Of a DNA stretch of 64,000 bases, positions 1-13,460 are shown piece by piece. Origin of the DNA: Nemopilema nomurai (lineage: Eukaryota > Cnidaria > Scyphozoa > Rhizostomeae > Rhizostomatidae). The stretch lies in NCBI GenBank assembly GCA_003864495.1, contig ML133388.1:186738-250737 (forward strand). The letters run 5' to 3'. A model generated the notes under the pieces. It saw only the letters and a program-made list of their open reading frames with translations. It had not been told where the DNA came from and made no database searches. The translations under genes and the position numbers were made by a program. Each line of letters opens with the position of its first letter. The stretch's first letter is position 1.

Positions 1-3000
1 TCATTTGTCATTTGCCACTGGACGTTCTATATATGTTGCCCAACATCATGTTCAGTGAAATGTTCAGTTCATTTGTCATTTGCAACTGGACGTTCTTTAT
101 ATGTTGTTCAACATCATGTTCAGTGAAATGTTCAGTTCATTTGTCATTTGCCACTGGACGTTCTATATATGTTTTTCAACATCTTGTTCAGTGAAATGTT
201 CAGTTCATTTGTCATTTGGAACAGGACGTTCTATATATGTTGTCCAACATCATGCTCAGTGAAATGTTCAGTTCATTTGTCATTTGCAACTGGACGTTCT
301 ATATATGTTGTTCAACGTCATGTTCAGTGAAATGTTCAGTTCATTTGTCATTCGCCACTGGACGTTCTATATATGTTGCTTAACATCATGCTTAGTGAAA
401 TGTTCAGTTCATTTGTCATTTGCCACTGGACGTTATATATATATGTTGTCCAACATCATGCTCAGTGAAATGTTCAGTTTATTGGTCATTTGCCACTGGA
501 CGTTCTATATATATGTTGTCCAACATCATGCTCAGTGAAATGTTCAGTTCATTTGTCATTTGCAACTGGACGTTCTATATATGTTGTTCAACGTCATGTT
601 CAGTGAAATGTTCAGTTCATTTGTCATTCGCCACTGGACGTTCTATATATGTTGCTTAACATCATGCTTAGTGAAATGTTCAGTTCATTTGTCATTTGGA
701 ACAGGACGTTCTATATATGTTGTCCAACATCATGTTCAGTGAAATGTTCAGTTCATTTGTCATTTGCCACTGGACGTTATATATATATGTTGTCCAACAT
801 CATGCTCAGTGAAATGTTCAGTTTATTGGTCATTTGCCACTGGACGTTCTATATATATGTTGTCCAACATCATGCTCAGTGAAATGTTCAGTTCATTTGT
901 CATTTGCAACTGGACGTTCTATATATGTTGTTCAACGTCATGTTCAGTGAAATGTTCAGTTCATTTGTCATTCGCCACTGGACGTTCTATATATGTTGCT
1001 TAACATCATGCTTAGTGAAATGTTCAGTTTATTTGTCATTTGCCACTGGACGTTCTATATATGTTTTTCAACATCTTGTTCAGTGAAATGTTCAGTTCAT
1101 TTGTCATTTGGAACAGGACGTTCTATATATGTTGTCCAACATCATGTTCAGTGAAATGTTCAGTTCATTTGTCATTTGCCACTGGACGTTCTATATATAT
1201 GTTGTCCAACATCATGCTCAGTGAAATGTTCAGTTTATTTGTCATTTGCCACTGGACGTTCTATATATGTTGCTTAACATCATGTTCAGTGAAATGTTCA
1301 GTTCATTTGTCATTTGCCACTGGACGTTTATATATGTTGCTTAACATCATGTTCAGTGAAATGTTCAGTTCATTTGTCATTTGCCACTGGACGTTCTATA
1401 TATGTTGCTTAACATCATGCTCAGTGAAATGTTCAGTTCATTTGTCATTCGCCACTGGACGTTCTATATATGTTGCTTAACATCATGCTCAGTGAAATGT
1501 TCAGTTCATTTGTCATTTGCCACTGGACGTTCTATATATGTTTTTCAACATCTTGTTCAGTGAAATGTTCAGTTCATTTGTCATTCGCCACTGGACGTTC
1601 TATATATGTTGCTTAACATCATGCTCAGTGAAATGTTCAGTTTATTTGTCATTTGCCACTGGACGTTCTATATATGTTGCTTAACATCATGTTCAGTGAA
1701 ATGTTCAGTTCATTTGTCATTTGCCACTGGACGTTCTATATATGTTGCTTAACATCATGCTCAGTGAAATGTTCAGTTTATTTGTCATTTGCCACTGGAC
1801 GTTCTATATATGTTTTCAACATCTTGTTCAGTGAAATGTTCAGTTCATTTGTCATTTGGAACAGGACGTTCTATATATGTTGTCCAACATCATGTTCAGT
1901 GAAATGTTCAGTTCATTTGTCATTTGCCACTGGACGTTCTATATATATGTTGTCCAACATCATGCTCAGTGAAATGTTCAGTTTATTTGTCATTTGCCAC
2001 TGGACGTTCTATATATGTTGCTTAACATCATGTTCAGTGAAATGTTCAGTTCATTTGTCATTTGCCACTGGACGTTTTATATATGTTGCTTAACATCATG
2101 TTCAGTGAAATGTTCAGTTCATTTGTCATTTGCCACTGGACGTTCTATATATGTTGCTTAACATCATGCTCAGTGAAATGTTCAGTTCATTTGTCATTCG
2201 CCACTGGACGTTCTATATATGTTGCTTAACATCATGCTCAGTGAAATGTTCAGTTCATTTGTCATTTGCCACTGGACGTTCTATATATGTTTTTCAACAT
2301 CTTGTTCAGTGAAATGTTCAGTTCATTTGTCATTCGCCACTGGACGTTCTATATATGTTGCTTAACATCATGCTCAGTGAAATGTTCAGTTTATTTGTCA
2401 TTTGCCACTGGACGTTCTATATATGTTGCTTAACATCATGTTCAGTGAAATGTTCAGTTCATTTGTCATTTGCCACTGGACGTTCTATATATGTTGCTTA
2501 ACATCATGTTCAGTGAAATGTTCAGTTCATTTGTCATTTGCCACTGGACGTTCTATATATGTTGCTTAACATCATGCTCAGTGAAATGTTCAGTTCATTT
2601 GTCATTCGCCACTGGACGTTCTATATATGTTGCTTAACATCATGTTCAGTGAAATGTTCAGTTCATTTGTCATTTGCCACTGGACGTTCTATATATGTTT
2701 TTCAACATCTTGTTCAGTGAAATGTTCAGTTCATTTGTCATTTGCCACTGGACGTTCTATATATATGTTGTCCAACATCATGCTCAGTGAAATGTTCAGT
2801 TCATTTGTCATTTGCCACTGGACGTTCTATATATGTTGCTTATCATCATGTTCAGTGAAATGTTCAGTTCATTTGTCATTTGCCACTGGACGTTCTATAT
2901 ATGTTTTTCAACATCTTGTTCAGTGAAATGTTCAGTTCATTTGTCATTTGCCACTGGACGTTCTATATATATGTTGTCCAACATCATGCTCAGTGAAATG

Positions 3001-4379
3001 TTCAGTTCATTTGTCATTTGCCACTGGACGTTCTATATATGTTGCTTAACATCATGCTCAGTGAAATGTTCAGTTCATTTGTCATTTGCCACTGGACGTT
3101 CTATATATGTTGCTTAACATCATGTTCAGTGAAATGTTCAGTTCATTTGTCATTTGCCACTGGACGTTCTATATATGTTGTTCAACATCATGCTCAGTGA
3201 AATGTTCAGTTCATTTGTCATTTGCCACTGGACGTTCTATATATGTTGTCCAACATCATGTTCAGTGAAATGTTCAGTTCATTTGTCATTTGCCACTGGA
3301 CGTTCTATATATATGTTGTCCAACATCATGCTCAGTGAAATGTTCAGTTCATTTGTCATTTGCCACTGGACGTTCTATATATGTTGCTTAACATCATGCT
3401 CAGTGAAATGTTCAGTTCATTTGTCATTTGCCACTGGACGTTCTATATATGTTGCTTAACATCATGTTCAGTGAAATGTTCAGTTCATTTGTCATTTGCC
3501 ACTGGACGTTCTATATATGTTGTTCAACATCATGCTCAGTGAAATGTTCAGTTCATTTGTCATTTGCCACTGGACGTTCTATATATGTTGCTTAACATCA
3601 TGTTCAGTGAAATGTTCAGTTCATTTGTCATTTGCCACTGGACGTTCTATATATATGTTGTCCAACATCATGCTCAGTGAAATGTTCAGTTCATTTGTCA
3701 TTTGCCACTGGACGTTCTATATATGTTGCTTAACATCATGCTCAGTGAAATGTTCAGTTCATTTGTCATTTGCCACTGGACGTTCTATATATGTTGCTTA
3801 ACATCATGCTCAGTGAAATGTTCAGTTCATTTGTCATTTGCCACTGGACGTTCTATATATGTTGTTCAACATCATGCTCAGTGAAATGTTCAGTTCATTT
3901 GTCATTTGCCACTGGACGTTCTATATATGTTGTTCTACATCATGTTCGGTTAAATGTTCAGTTCATTTGTCATTCGCCACTGGACGTTCTATATATGTTG
4001 CTTAACATCATGCTCAGTGAAATGTTCAGTTCATTTGTCATTTGCAACTGGACGTTCTATATATGTTGTTCAACGTCATGTTCAGTGAAATGTTCAGTTC
4101 ATTTGTCATTTGCAACTGGACGTTCTATATATGTTGCTTAACATCATGCTCAGTGAAATGTTCAGTTCATTTGTCATTCGCCACTGGACGTTCTATATAT
4201 GTTGCTTAACATCATGCTCAGTGAAATGTTCAGTTCATTTGTCATTTGCCACTGGACGTTCTATATATGTTGCTTAACATCATGCTCAGTGAAATGTTCA
4301 GTTCATTTGTCATTCGCCACTGGACGTTCTATATATGTTGCTTAACATCATGTTCAGTGAAATGTTCAGTTCATTTGTC
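1..4379. repeat. 68-bp satellite array with higher-order repeats
   Basis: About 64 head-to-tail copies of a 68-bp unit whose core reads TTTGCCACTGGACGTTCTAT. Some units are 70 bp because of an extra TA in the TATATATA tract. The array runs off the left edge and stops abruptly near 4379. Diagnostic variants recur at fixed distances: 344 bp in the first kilobase (for example 420 and 764), about 749 bp in the middle (1381 and 2130) and 342 bp near 3018, 3360 and 3702. These are multi-unit higher-order repeats. The overlapping short ORFs here arise because each unit lacks stops in some frames and 68 is not a multiple of three; they are not genes. Confidence 0.97.
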
Positions 4380-4528
4380 CAGGGCCCTACACAATGTATG
4401 AGATCATGCTTGGAAGGCTTTTGAAAACAAAGCTTCGTCCACGGTTTGAGTTGAACTGATTACTTTGTTTTTTGTTATAAATGTTTCATTAGTTCAAGAC
4501 ATTTTGTAATCATGATCGTCGACGCAGA

Positions 4529-4624
4529 GTTGCCAGGGGCGCCCGTTGCCAAGGGCACCCGTTGCCAAGGGCACCCGTTGCCAAGGGCACCCGTTGCCAA
4601 GGGTACCCGTTGCCAAGGGCGCCC
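4529..4624. repeat. 16-bp minisatellite, six copies
   Basis: Six exact-length tandem copies of GTTGCCAAGGGCACCC with a few substitutions (first copy AGGGGCGCCC, fifth GGTACCC, sixth GGCGCCC). It is GC-rich in AT-rich surroundings. It is not related in sequence to the satellite that ends about 150 bp upstream. Confidence 0.95.
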
Positions 4625-7189
4625 ATGAGAAATGGATATACCGAACAAAGGCCCTGAAATGTCTCTCGTTGGTTTTTGTACGGCGAATTGCTGTTTTCTC
4701 ATTTTGGGCACTTAAAAGCCTAAATGCTTAAAATACACAAGTTATAACATAATTATTACTCACCTGCGCTTTAGGCCATAGCCTGATGCTAGTGACTCCT
4801 CCTTATATTTTTCCTTCTCTGTTTTTCCATACTAGTCATTTGCTCATACATGAGATTAGCTGTCATAAGATTAATCGGTTAGTTATTAAAGGCAACTGAT
4901 TTCAATTAGCAGATCGAATGCAGTCAGTTCAAATCCTTAGACATAATGATCTCATCACTGAGATGATCTGCAATCGAATTGCTAACCAGATAATTTAGCG
5001 AATAAGATTGTTGTTCTTCAATTTGATTGAGAATTTGAATGCAGCTTACCAAGCAGCTCCCCAAAATAAAGCCTGCTATGGTTGGGCTGGTCAGTCTACA
5101 AATTAAAATTTCTTGCAGAAATCAAAGATCAGCTCTGCGTTTAATTAGCAAGCAATCCAAAAGTTACCAGTACACTGCAATGAAATTTGTAATGCTTGTT
5201 TAGCAATGAAAAAACATTCAAAGAAACACGTCATCAAGGAGATTTGTGAAGTCTTTGGTGGCGTACAGCAGAACAGGATCGAGCTTGGTAGACTTCCGCA
5301 CAGGGAACCCGTACTGACCCATTTGCAGGCGCATCACTACTTCCATTAGGATAGATTTCGCGCCCCTTTCCTCGCCCTATCTGTTGTCTCAGTAATTCTT
5401 TGCAATTGTGAGGGCGCTCATGTGTGCTTTCTTTAGTGATGCTCTATTAGCAATTGACGTCTGTGACTGCCATGCCTACTTTAAAGCTTTTGCAAACAGA
5501 ATGCAACAGGGTTTCAACAACAACAACCTGATGAATGAAGTCTCCTCTCGTCTTTTGCCAATCGCGTGTGTAAGTCTACTTCTAGAAGAGGCTCTCAACT
5601 TCCCCTTGTTACATTTCGCTTGTTCGCTTTGTCCTTCCGCTACTGGGCAAGTTCCATTAAGTTTAGAGCAAGGCCGAATATCGTACTGATCGTTATTATT
5701 CACGGACCACGAATTATACAGTTCAGCAATATCATAGTCAAAATTATTTTTCTGCTTTTTGTTTTCGTTACGGCTTTGTGTAGTTTTTCAATAAATTCCT
5801 AAATTCATAAATTCTCTCGACGCTGTATGGGGGCTTTAAGTCTGTTCTAAAGCTCTGTACAGAATTCTTAGTTGGTTGGAAGATTCAGTTTTTTTTGCTT
5901 TTACCTAAAAACAGACCAGTTTTAGTTCTGTTTTGAGTTTACTTTCAATGAACAAAGGACATAATAGTTAATATAATGTAATCAATATTGGAGATTAGAG
6001 AACAAGTTAGAAAAAAGCATCTCTTCTGCCGTTCGTAGGTGAGAAATGTCAAAGAGTTCATGGAATGAAAGTTGATGGCTAAAGATACAAAAACGAGTTA
6101 ATTAACTTGGTCTGGTCTGGGTCTAAGTTTTTACTTACGAAAGTGGTGAAATCAAGTTATATTTAAGCACTAGCCTCAAAATGTATAGCAAGCTACTGAA
6201 CATATAGGCAGGCGTCTTCTCATATCCTTAGGCGAGATCTGGGAATGAGTTGTAGGCAGCGCAATGAAGTGCCTAGAGTAGGCTTGCTTTGAGCATCATG
6301 TTCAGCTGCAATCGACAGCAAGCGATTGTGCATCTTTTGTTTGAAAATTCACCACAACTTGTGCGTTGGTGTCAAACATTCATTCAAAACTGATGCTTTA
6401 ATTGTATTCTAATGATTGATTCTTCAGCCGAAATTTGTTTTTCAGAAAATCCTGTTATTCGAAGAATATACAGTAAATATTGACAAAATTCTGTAGACCA
6501 AGGCTTTCATGCAAGTTGAATACATCTACACATTAATTTAAAGAGTATAAATTTGCCTCTAAACGTCTCATTGGCAATCACTCTCTTTGTGGAATTATAC
6601 AAGTGAAAGTATTAGCCTACAATTGATTTTGGTAATAAAATGATGCAAACAAGGAGAAAAGTCACCTGTTCTTATTGCGAGGAAAAGGGGAGAAGGGGGG
6701 ATCGTGTTAGTGTCATTTTAAAACACCGATTGCTTTCTCAAAACCAACCAAATGGTGACAGATTACTATTGGTGTAAAGATTTGCAAACTTAAAAATCAT
6801 CGTTTGTCTAAAGATGAAGAAGTTCGCAAGTTCGCCAAATGACTGAGCTGGCAAAGGAAATTCAAATGTTGGCACATTGTTGCCCTACTCTGAACCGCAA
6901 AAATTAAAGTTGAGTAAAAGAAAATTTGTTCTCTTTGGCTGGCAAGTAAATGTCATCCAAGGAAAGAGGCCTTGATCGCAAGTGCATGTGCTATTAAAAG
7001 ACAAATTGAACGATGGGATTGCAGCATGACATCTCAAAAGAACTATGTATCCGTAACTTCTGTTGCGAGACCTGACTTTAGCAGTTCAGATAAAATTATC
7101 AGCTATACTGTGTACTTCATTGGTGCTCTATTGATTAGCCTTACTTTATTGATTACCTTTTTAAACCCACGAGTCTCTCCTTCTCCTCA
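4625..7189. other. Intergenic, no gene recognised
   Basis: AT-rich sequence with only short ORFs (longest about 90 codons around 5408-5689). None carries a recognisable motif or a convincing splice context. I see no RNA gene or mobile element. Confidence 0.6.
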
Positions 7190-9114
7190 TTAGCGGACGC
7201 CTATAGCGGTGCCAAGCGCAGCGTTTGCTGTTTCTGGCCATTTCGCACTCTCCGTGTACACCCCACATCCACCATAGTGCATTTCCGTGAACATGAAAAA
7301 GTTGCGTGGAATCTGACTTTGATGATCATTGATAGCTGTGTCTCTCCAACGGACCCCTAGCCCACTATCCTTGCTACTTGCTGTTTGGACATTTTTGGAG
7401 AAGAATGCGAAGTAACTGTTAGGGTTTTCGTCACAATTGCGAAAGTACAATGAAATACCATTCGAAATGAACCCTTGGTTCTCCCTATTCCTAGCCAATG
7501 ATGCAGGCAAAGTGCCAAGGAACATGAAGGCACTCAAGGCATCATTCCTAGGCCTTGTGTAGCCATCGTAATTGCTGTGCTGAATCGAAAGCCCTCCTGT
7601 TTTCTTGTATTGCTCTATGACCGTATAAGGCTGGAGCCCATCTGGCTTCAAGATGCGAAGGAGCACATCTTGGTTGCTTGTCAATAAATGGTTGACATCT
7701 GATTGGTTGATTCTTGCCACACTGTCACTTGAAAGAAATGTGTATCCACCTCCGTTCGTAACCATGTCGCAATACACTTGATGGACTCCGCTTGGTAAAA
7801 TGACGTCATAGAGTCCACTTTTGTAGTCAAATCTCTTAAGATATTTGCATGATGGACTCTGCAAGAAAAAGGTAGGTATGTTATTGACTGTATTGCTGGG
7901 ATTTGACTAAGCTTCAGTGTTGCAGTATCAGAAAGAAGATTGAGATAAAAATATGAGTCACAAATTTTTCGAAATTCGAAATTCTGTAATGGGACGGTCC
8001 ACAGAAATACTTTTCCATCATTTCAAGCATCATCCATCAAAAGATTCGCATTTCAAGTACTTTGGCCTTGCATCGAAAGTTCTTGCGAAGTGGTCGAAAG
8101 AGGGGAAATTGTGTCAGTGGTGAAAATAAAAACTCGCTAAGCGAATTCTAAAATTGCCGAGGGTTATCGGGGTGCTTCAAGCTTCAAGTTTTTGGCTGTT
8201 GATTTCTGATATAGGCCATCTTAAAAGCATCTGACCAGCATGTTGATATCGTATGTAATGCATGAACTATTTGAATGAAAATCGAATAAACACATAAGAT
8301 GTAATTAAAACAAGAACCTTCGCAGTTTACGATACGGGAAAGTGGCAGCACAAATCGAATCGCCACAGTGAAATCGTTTGAAGAAACACAAATTGCTGAA
8401 AGATAAGCATAAAAAACTCCACAAAGTAGTCAGTATCACAATTAGAGTTTTCTGACGACGATGATTAATTTTCAGATGTATTCGACATTTTGGATATGTC
8501 AAAGTGTTTGTCGATGAAGTGTTTGTGTGTCCGTACTGTTTTCGTTTCCCTTGGACCAAACGTCGTTCTTTCTTCTGATGCCGGGAATTAAAGCATCGAT
8601 CAAGATGTTTTTGTTGAAGTCTTCCACGGTTATTACGGAGAAAAAACTAATGTAGCTGATTAGCATAATTAAATGTGTTCTGTGCGTTTTAGCAACGAGT
8701 CAAAATTGAAATTTTCTTTATTGTCGGTTTTTTCCTAAATCCTGACGATATCTCGTCGGTCTTTTTCAGTTCCTCGTCAGTTTTCATCGATCACCGACCA
8801 TTATTCCGACCACTGGGCATGATATCTTTTTGGTAAGTATAGCAGTAAAACAGAAACAAACTCACCGGGTTGATTGCAATCTTCTCCCACACTATCGTGC
8901 CTTCACTAACGTTGTCTATACCATTCTTATCCCTCACAATCCTGTAAGCTCCTGTGTTCTTGTGACGCAGGACATGTGTGCAGGTCGCATCGATGCTGCA
9001 TTCATGAAACGCCCCAGAACCTCCTTCTTCGCCAATGCTCTGTGCTTCGTTCCCCATTATAATTCTGTACCTGGACGCGTATCTATCGATGCCAAGGCAA
9101 AAGCCTGCCAATGT
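7190..9114 (-). CDS. Secreted fibrinogen-like protein, cnidarian type (3' part)
   Basis: Two minus-strand exons join in phase 0. The exon at 9114-8866 (83 residues) has an acceptor reading CTTCAG and a donor reading GGTGAG on the minus strand. The exon at 7858-7190 (222 residues plus TAA) has an acceptor reading TTTCTTGCAG. The second exon opens with a fibrinogen-type start: a Cys, then SGLYDV, VYCDM and GGGYTFL. It then departs from the classical fibrinogen lobe and follows a pattern I associate with cnidarian extracellular and skeletal-matrix-like proteins: QPYTVIEQ, YFRNCDENPNSY, a late FFMFTEMHYGGCGVYT and the C-terminus TAIGVR. The first exon is a short Cys-containing module. A signal-peptide exon should lie further upstream (higher coordinates) but I could not identify it. 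The role is probably extracellular; binding specificity cannot be read from the sequence. Confidence 0.8.
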
Positions 9115-12100
9115 CTGAAGTATGTATATTGAATTCGGTGAAAGCATGATGCTTCTGATTTAATGGATTCACTCCAAAGCAAAATTATAGACCTTGTTCG
9201 TAACAGCTATAGCAAGCATCTGTGCTGGTTATAAAGACGGGGGACCTGGTAAAACGTCAGCCTACTAATTTTTCATACTGTCTTATTGATTAAAGCTGCT
9301 TTATAAATAACATGATCAGTTTTTAACGAAACATAGCAATTTTTTTTAGCTCATTATAAAGACTCTCCTTTCAATGACTGCCAATTGCTTTATTGTTTAG
9401 AATTTCCCTCGAGTCGGTCTCTAGGTTTTCTGTCTTCGGCTGATAAGCTTTCACTTTTTAACAATGTGACAAATTAGTATAGAATAGAATAAAACCTAGA
9501 TGAATTTATCGATAGGAATGTTTTTAATACTGGACTACCTACGATTTGGTGAAGGTTAAGTTTTTTGAGCCCGATCAAGCGATTTGCACAAATCGTTTAG
9601 AATTCGCTTAGAGTCAATATCTGGCAGGTTGTGATTTCTTCATGCCTTGTTATTGTTTCAGGGTCTCCGTTTCATTATTTTGGCTTCTACACTTGAGGCT
9701 CAGCTGATGTATGCCTACCAAAAAGCCATTTTTCAAGATCCATAATTTTTGCGTTTACATGATTACCTTCATAACCTTAGTTCTCATGCAGGTGGGATTG
9801 GAAATACTTTTTTAGAGATAGCTTGGAAAAGATGGCGGCAACTTTCTAGATAGGTAGTTGGCTGTTAACACGCTACAATCGAATAAAATATCAAATGCAT
9901 TATAAAAAAACATCTGAAAGCAGCTGTGGAGGGTTCAATTCTTGAACAAAAGGAGCCGCTTATTTCAGAGTCTAGCTCATACGAGACAACAACGACAATA
10001 CGCTTCCCACTCAAGCAAATCCTTTGGTCCAAAAGAGCGATGGGGCCATGACATCCATAGTATCGCCAGCCTGCAAAGCAAATGGGTAACAACTATTTTC
10101 TCATTCTATTCCAAAAAGCAGCAGGAAAACATTGCCAATTTTCTACTTTCCCTGAAACTTGATTGGCTACCGCTTCTTCGCGGTCTCTGACGTCATTTTG
10201 AGGTAAATTTCGCCATCTTGCAAGAATATGCCATGACCAGCAGTTATTGCCGCCTGATTCAACGATTCCTAATTCAGTGAATCTTGTTACAATCTTACCT
10301 CCTTGATTCTACAGATCTCCTACGGATTCCAGTTTGATAACTACAATGTATCCACCAAATAAAGGACCAGAGAGTGAGGATTAACTATTCCCCTGTACAA
10401 TCTATTAATTGTTTCTCGAGATAGGAGCTTCCTGTTAGGGGTTGACATCAATACCAAGGTTGCAAGGATGGGCTTCCACGTCTAAAGCTGCAACTGTCAG
10501 AGGCTTCAGTTTTCATTTTCAATCTGAGAGACAATATTCAGGATTGTCACCAATTTCACATTAATTTAGACCTTCCATTCAAGCGCAGTTTTGAATCTTT
10601 CTGGGTCGTTTTGGTTCACTTACATTTGCTTTGGTTCACTTTGGCACTTTTGCTGGCTTTGGTTCAACTTGACAATGCCTGCCAAATGCCTTTATGACTA
10701 TTATTTGACTCGCATTGATCCACCCGTCTTGTCTCACATACAGTGTTGATTTGCTGCGAAGGAAAATCAAGCCTTTACAGTCGCCCTTTAACCTAGGTTG
10801 AACAAAATAAGCGAAAGATGCACAAATGTGGGAAGAGATTAGACTTACGTTCATCGTTCGTTCGTTTATGTTGTCCGGATGACTTTTGAGAAAACGAGGC
10901 CCTGTAAAGCGAGGCTAGGCTGTGGAGAAAAAGATCCTTACTTAGAGTTCTATTCATTTCGTACAGAAATTCTATACGCATTCGAAGCATTTAGGCCCAC
11001 TATATGCTTATGAAAAAACATGGAAAAAGTGGAACTCTGTTCAAAAGTCTGTAAGTCAGTCTCCTGGTGCCAGGCAACGATTTGTCATGCTCAATGGCCT
11101 ATACCTTACTCAATGCTGTGTGTATGTGTGGTATTTGTCCTAGTTTCGATATTGACTGCGGGTTTCGCTTATTGTTTTTGCCTATCGTTTCATCACCACA
11201 AGAAACGCCAAAATGGCGACTGAAATTTATTTGCTTTTGAATGCAGTTTCTTTTCCAAAAATAATATAATTAAAGCGAACAAAATCTTATCCCCACACTT
11301 GGTTGCAGTAGTCGGAGCAATTTGCGTTTTAAAAGCAATGAGAAAAAGGCAGGAATGGAAAAGAACACGTAAACAAAATATATATGAATCAAAGAAAATA
11401 CGTAAGGAAATATGAATAAAAAAAAATCTATAGGAACGCGAGATTTTGTTGTGCGGGGTTGCCTATCTTAATGAATTTCTGCGAGGACGAGTTGAACTTC
11501 GATGTATAGTCGTATTTAACGTGCAGAGAACACGGAGTCAGAGGAGCTTCAGCAAGACGCGTGTTGACTTGAACTGGGGTTATCATAACTGAATCAAATG
11601 AATATATCTACACACATATATAGTAAACGGATTGTTCAAAATATAATCGAATGACACCAGGAAAACAAAGCATAGGTAGGGAGAGGCAAGGTGACGACGG
11701 ATGATCAATGGAGAGGAAATGCCATGTAAGCAGAGCAGTGTTTTGATGCTGATGATCTCCATGGTGATCAATGATGTTGATGCATAGAGATGTGTTGATG
11801 TCGTAATTGCCGGTTGGAAAATGCCTTGCGTGTTAGGTGGAAGTGGCGTGTGATGAATAGGCAGAAATGGGTGTGTGATGCGAGATGGAAAATAGGCCTA
11901 GGCAGGGTCACTACAAATCTGAGCTATTCACTTGAAATGGGCCGTGCAACCAGGCAACAGCAAGCAATGTGCTCACAACTGGTGCGCTCTGCAGAGTGCT
12001 GTCTCCAATGTATTGGAGGGCACCCCCAAAGCAGAGAAATATACCAGTGATAATTTTGAAAAAAATGTGGGGCATTCGATGCAAGCCCCCAGGGCATCAG

Positions 12101-12440
12101 CCCCCATTAATGCTCAGGAAGTTGGTCTTTGAGAAAATTGCAAGTCTGTAACAAAATTTTTACCTACTACTCTTTTACTGTTACTTAGAGGGTATTTAAG
12201 CTTTTTTGCAATTTTGACAAATTTACTGCGACGAAATGGAAAGTTCCTTCCTTTCCCCGGCCAACAAGAAGTTGAAATACAAAAAATTGTCGCGGGCATC
12301 GAAAGCCTTGAACTTAGTATTTCTCAATAAATTTGTGTATGCTTGAAGCACCAGCTAGAAGAATGTCGTAAGAATAACACAAACTGTTGTTTTCAGTTAA
12401 AAATCGTATTTGTACGGTTTCACAAGGTTGAAATTAATCT
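9115..12440. other. Intergenic or 5' intron of the minus-strand gene; nothing firm
   Basis: The missing 5' exons of the fibrinogen-like gene probably lie here. One minus-strand ORF near 10849-10990 ends at a good donor (GTAAGT) but has no signal peptide or recognisable motif. No RNA genes or clear transposons seen. Confidence 0.4.
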
Positions 12441-12485
12441 TGCACACGCATGCAGTGGCGACGTCATTATGAATTTCAAATGTGG

Positions 12486-12496
12486 TGCGCATGCGC
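12486..12496. promoter_or_regulatory. NRF1-like palindrome
   Basis: TGCGCATGCGC is a perfect core of the NRF1 consensus, 16 bp upstream of the ATG of the possible small gene at 12512. Sequence match only. Confidence 0.4.
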
Positions 12497-12511
12497 TCAT
12501 AATTTTCCATC

Positions 12512-12691
12512 ATGTCCGAAATTACAAGGCAAGTTGGTTGCAGCAAATCTGGAGCCCATAAGGTAAGCAGAAGCATGGAAACGAGTGGCTCTTCTGTCAA
12601 ACCGCTCAATTCCCAGAGGAAATCCCCTCAGTATGGGCTTAGAAGTGGCAAGATGTTATTTTTTCAGTCTAAAGACACTTTTGTTTGCTAA
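12512..12691 (+). CDS. Possible two-exon micro-gene, 41 residues
   Basis: The ATG at 12512 opens 17 codons that end exactly at a strong donor (AAG|GTAAGC) at 12562. A pyrimidine-containing acceptor (ATTCCCAG) begins an in-phase exon at 12617 that stops at TAA 12689-12691. The product would be 41 residues and rich in Lys, Ser and Gly, with no family I recognise. The NRF1-like palindrome just upstream is the main reason to take it seriously. It could instead be the 5' exon of a longer transcript or a non-coding RNA. Confidence 0.25.
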   Translation: MSEITRQVGCSKSGAHKVSRSMETSGSSVKPLNSQRKSPQYGLRSGKMLFFQSKDTFVC

Positions 12692-13460
12692 ATGATTCCG
12701 GAGTGACCCTAGTGTGGAGAACAACTGACGAGGCTGGAAATCCCGCGTTACTGAACATCTAACTTTAGAAGAGTCCAAGGGAGAAGACAAACTCTTTCTG
12801 TCTTCAAAGAATGGGATTTTCCATTGAAATGTAGACAGACTCCAAAGCACCTAGGTGAAAAGACGACCTTGCTTGCCCAATTATACGAAGATTGCCGTCA
12901 CTGTATGTTTTGGCGCAATCTTGATTTTCCAAAAGATGTTGTCCTTTAGCCGAACCACAATTAATTTGGGCATTGCGACTCAGGCCCGTAGAAGGGGTGG
13001 CAAAATTTCCAACAAAGTCAATATTTTCGGAGGGGGGAGGGGGTCAACTCGAGAAATCTTTGCCCGGTTGGTGAATAAAAGCCGGAGGTTTTAATCTTTG
13101 CCGGCGCTTGGTCCAACGTATAAGGAACTAGTTTCGAATTTAGTGTGCCCATAACAACCCAACCCTGATGTAGGAGAGAAACAAGCAGTGGCTTTTCACT
13201 GTGGATTTCCATAGTTTAAAATTATCTACCTGCCAGTTTAACAGACAAAGCTAACCAGGCTTTATAATTTTTAACGCCACAAGTCACCTATTATACTAAA
13301 TGCTGCACATTTGCGGAGCTACGGGGGGATGGGCGGGGCTATTCCCCCACTTTTCAGAAAGTCGGTCCTGGCTCCCCTCTTGTCCCCCAATTTTTCACGG
13401 GCTGGAGCAGCCTGATACTACTAACGTAAGACTTCCTTTGGTGCAACCCTTTCATACCCC

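Noticed and set aside
1..4379. CRISPR-like or protein-coding look of the repeat array (many overlapping ORFs with a shared motif)
   Set aside because: Units are contiguous with no unique spacers, and the frames shift with each 68-bp unit. It is satellite DNA.
10793..10990. Minus-strand ORF ending at a good donor, considered as 5' exon of the fibrinogen-like gene
   Set aside because: No signal peptide and no Cys-module character; the join could not be supported.
11020..11223. 67-codon ORF with a hydrophobic segment
   Set aside because: Length is within chance, no splice context or homology.
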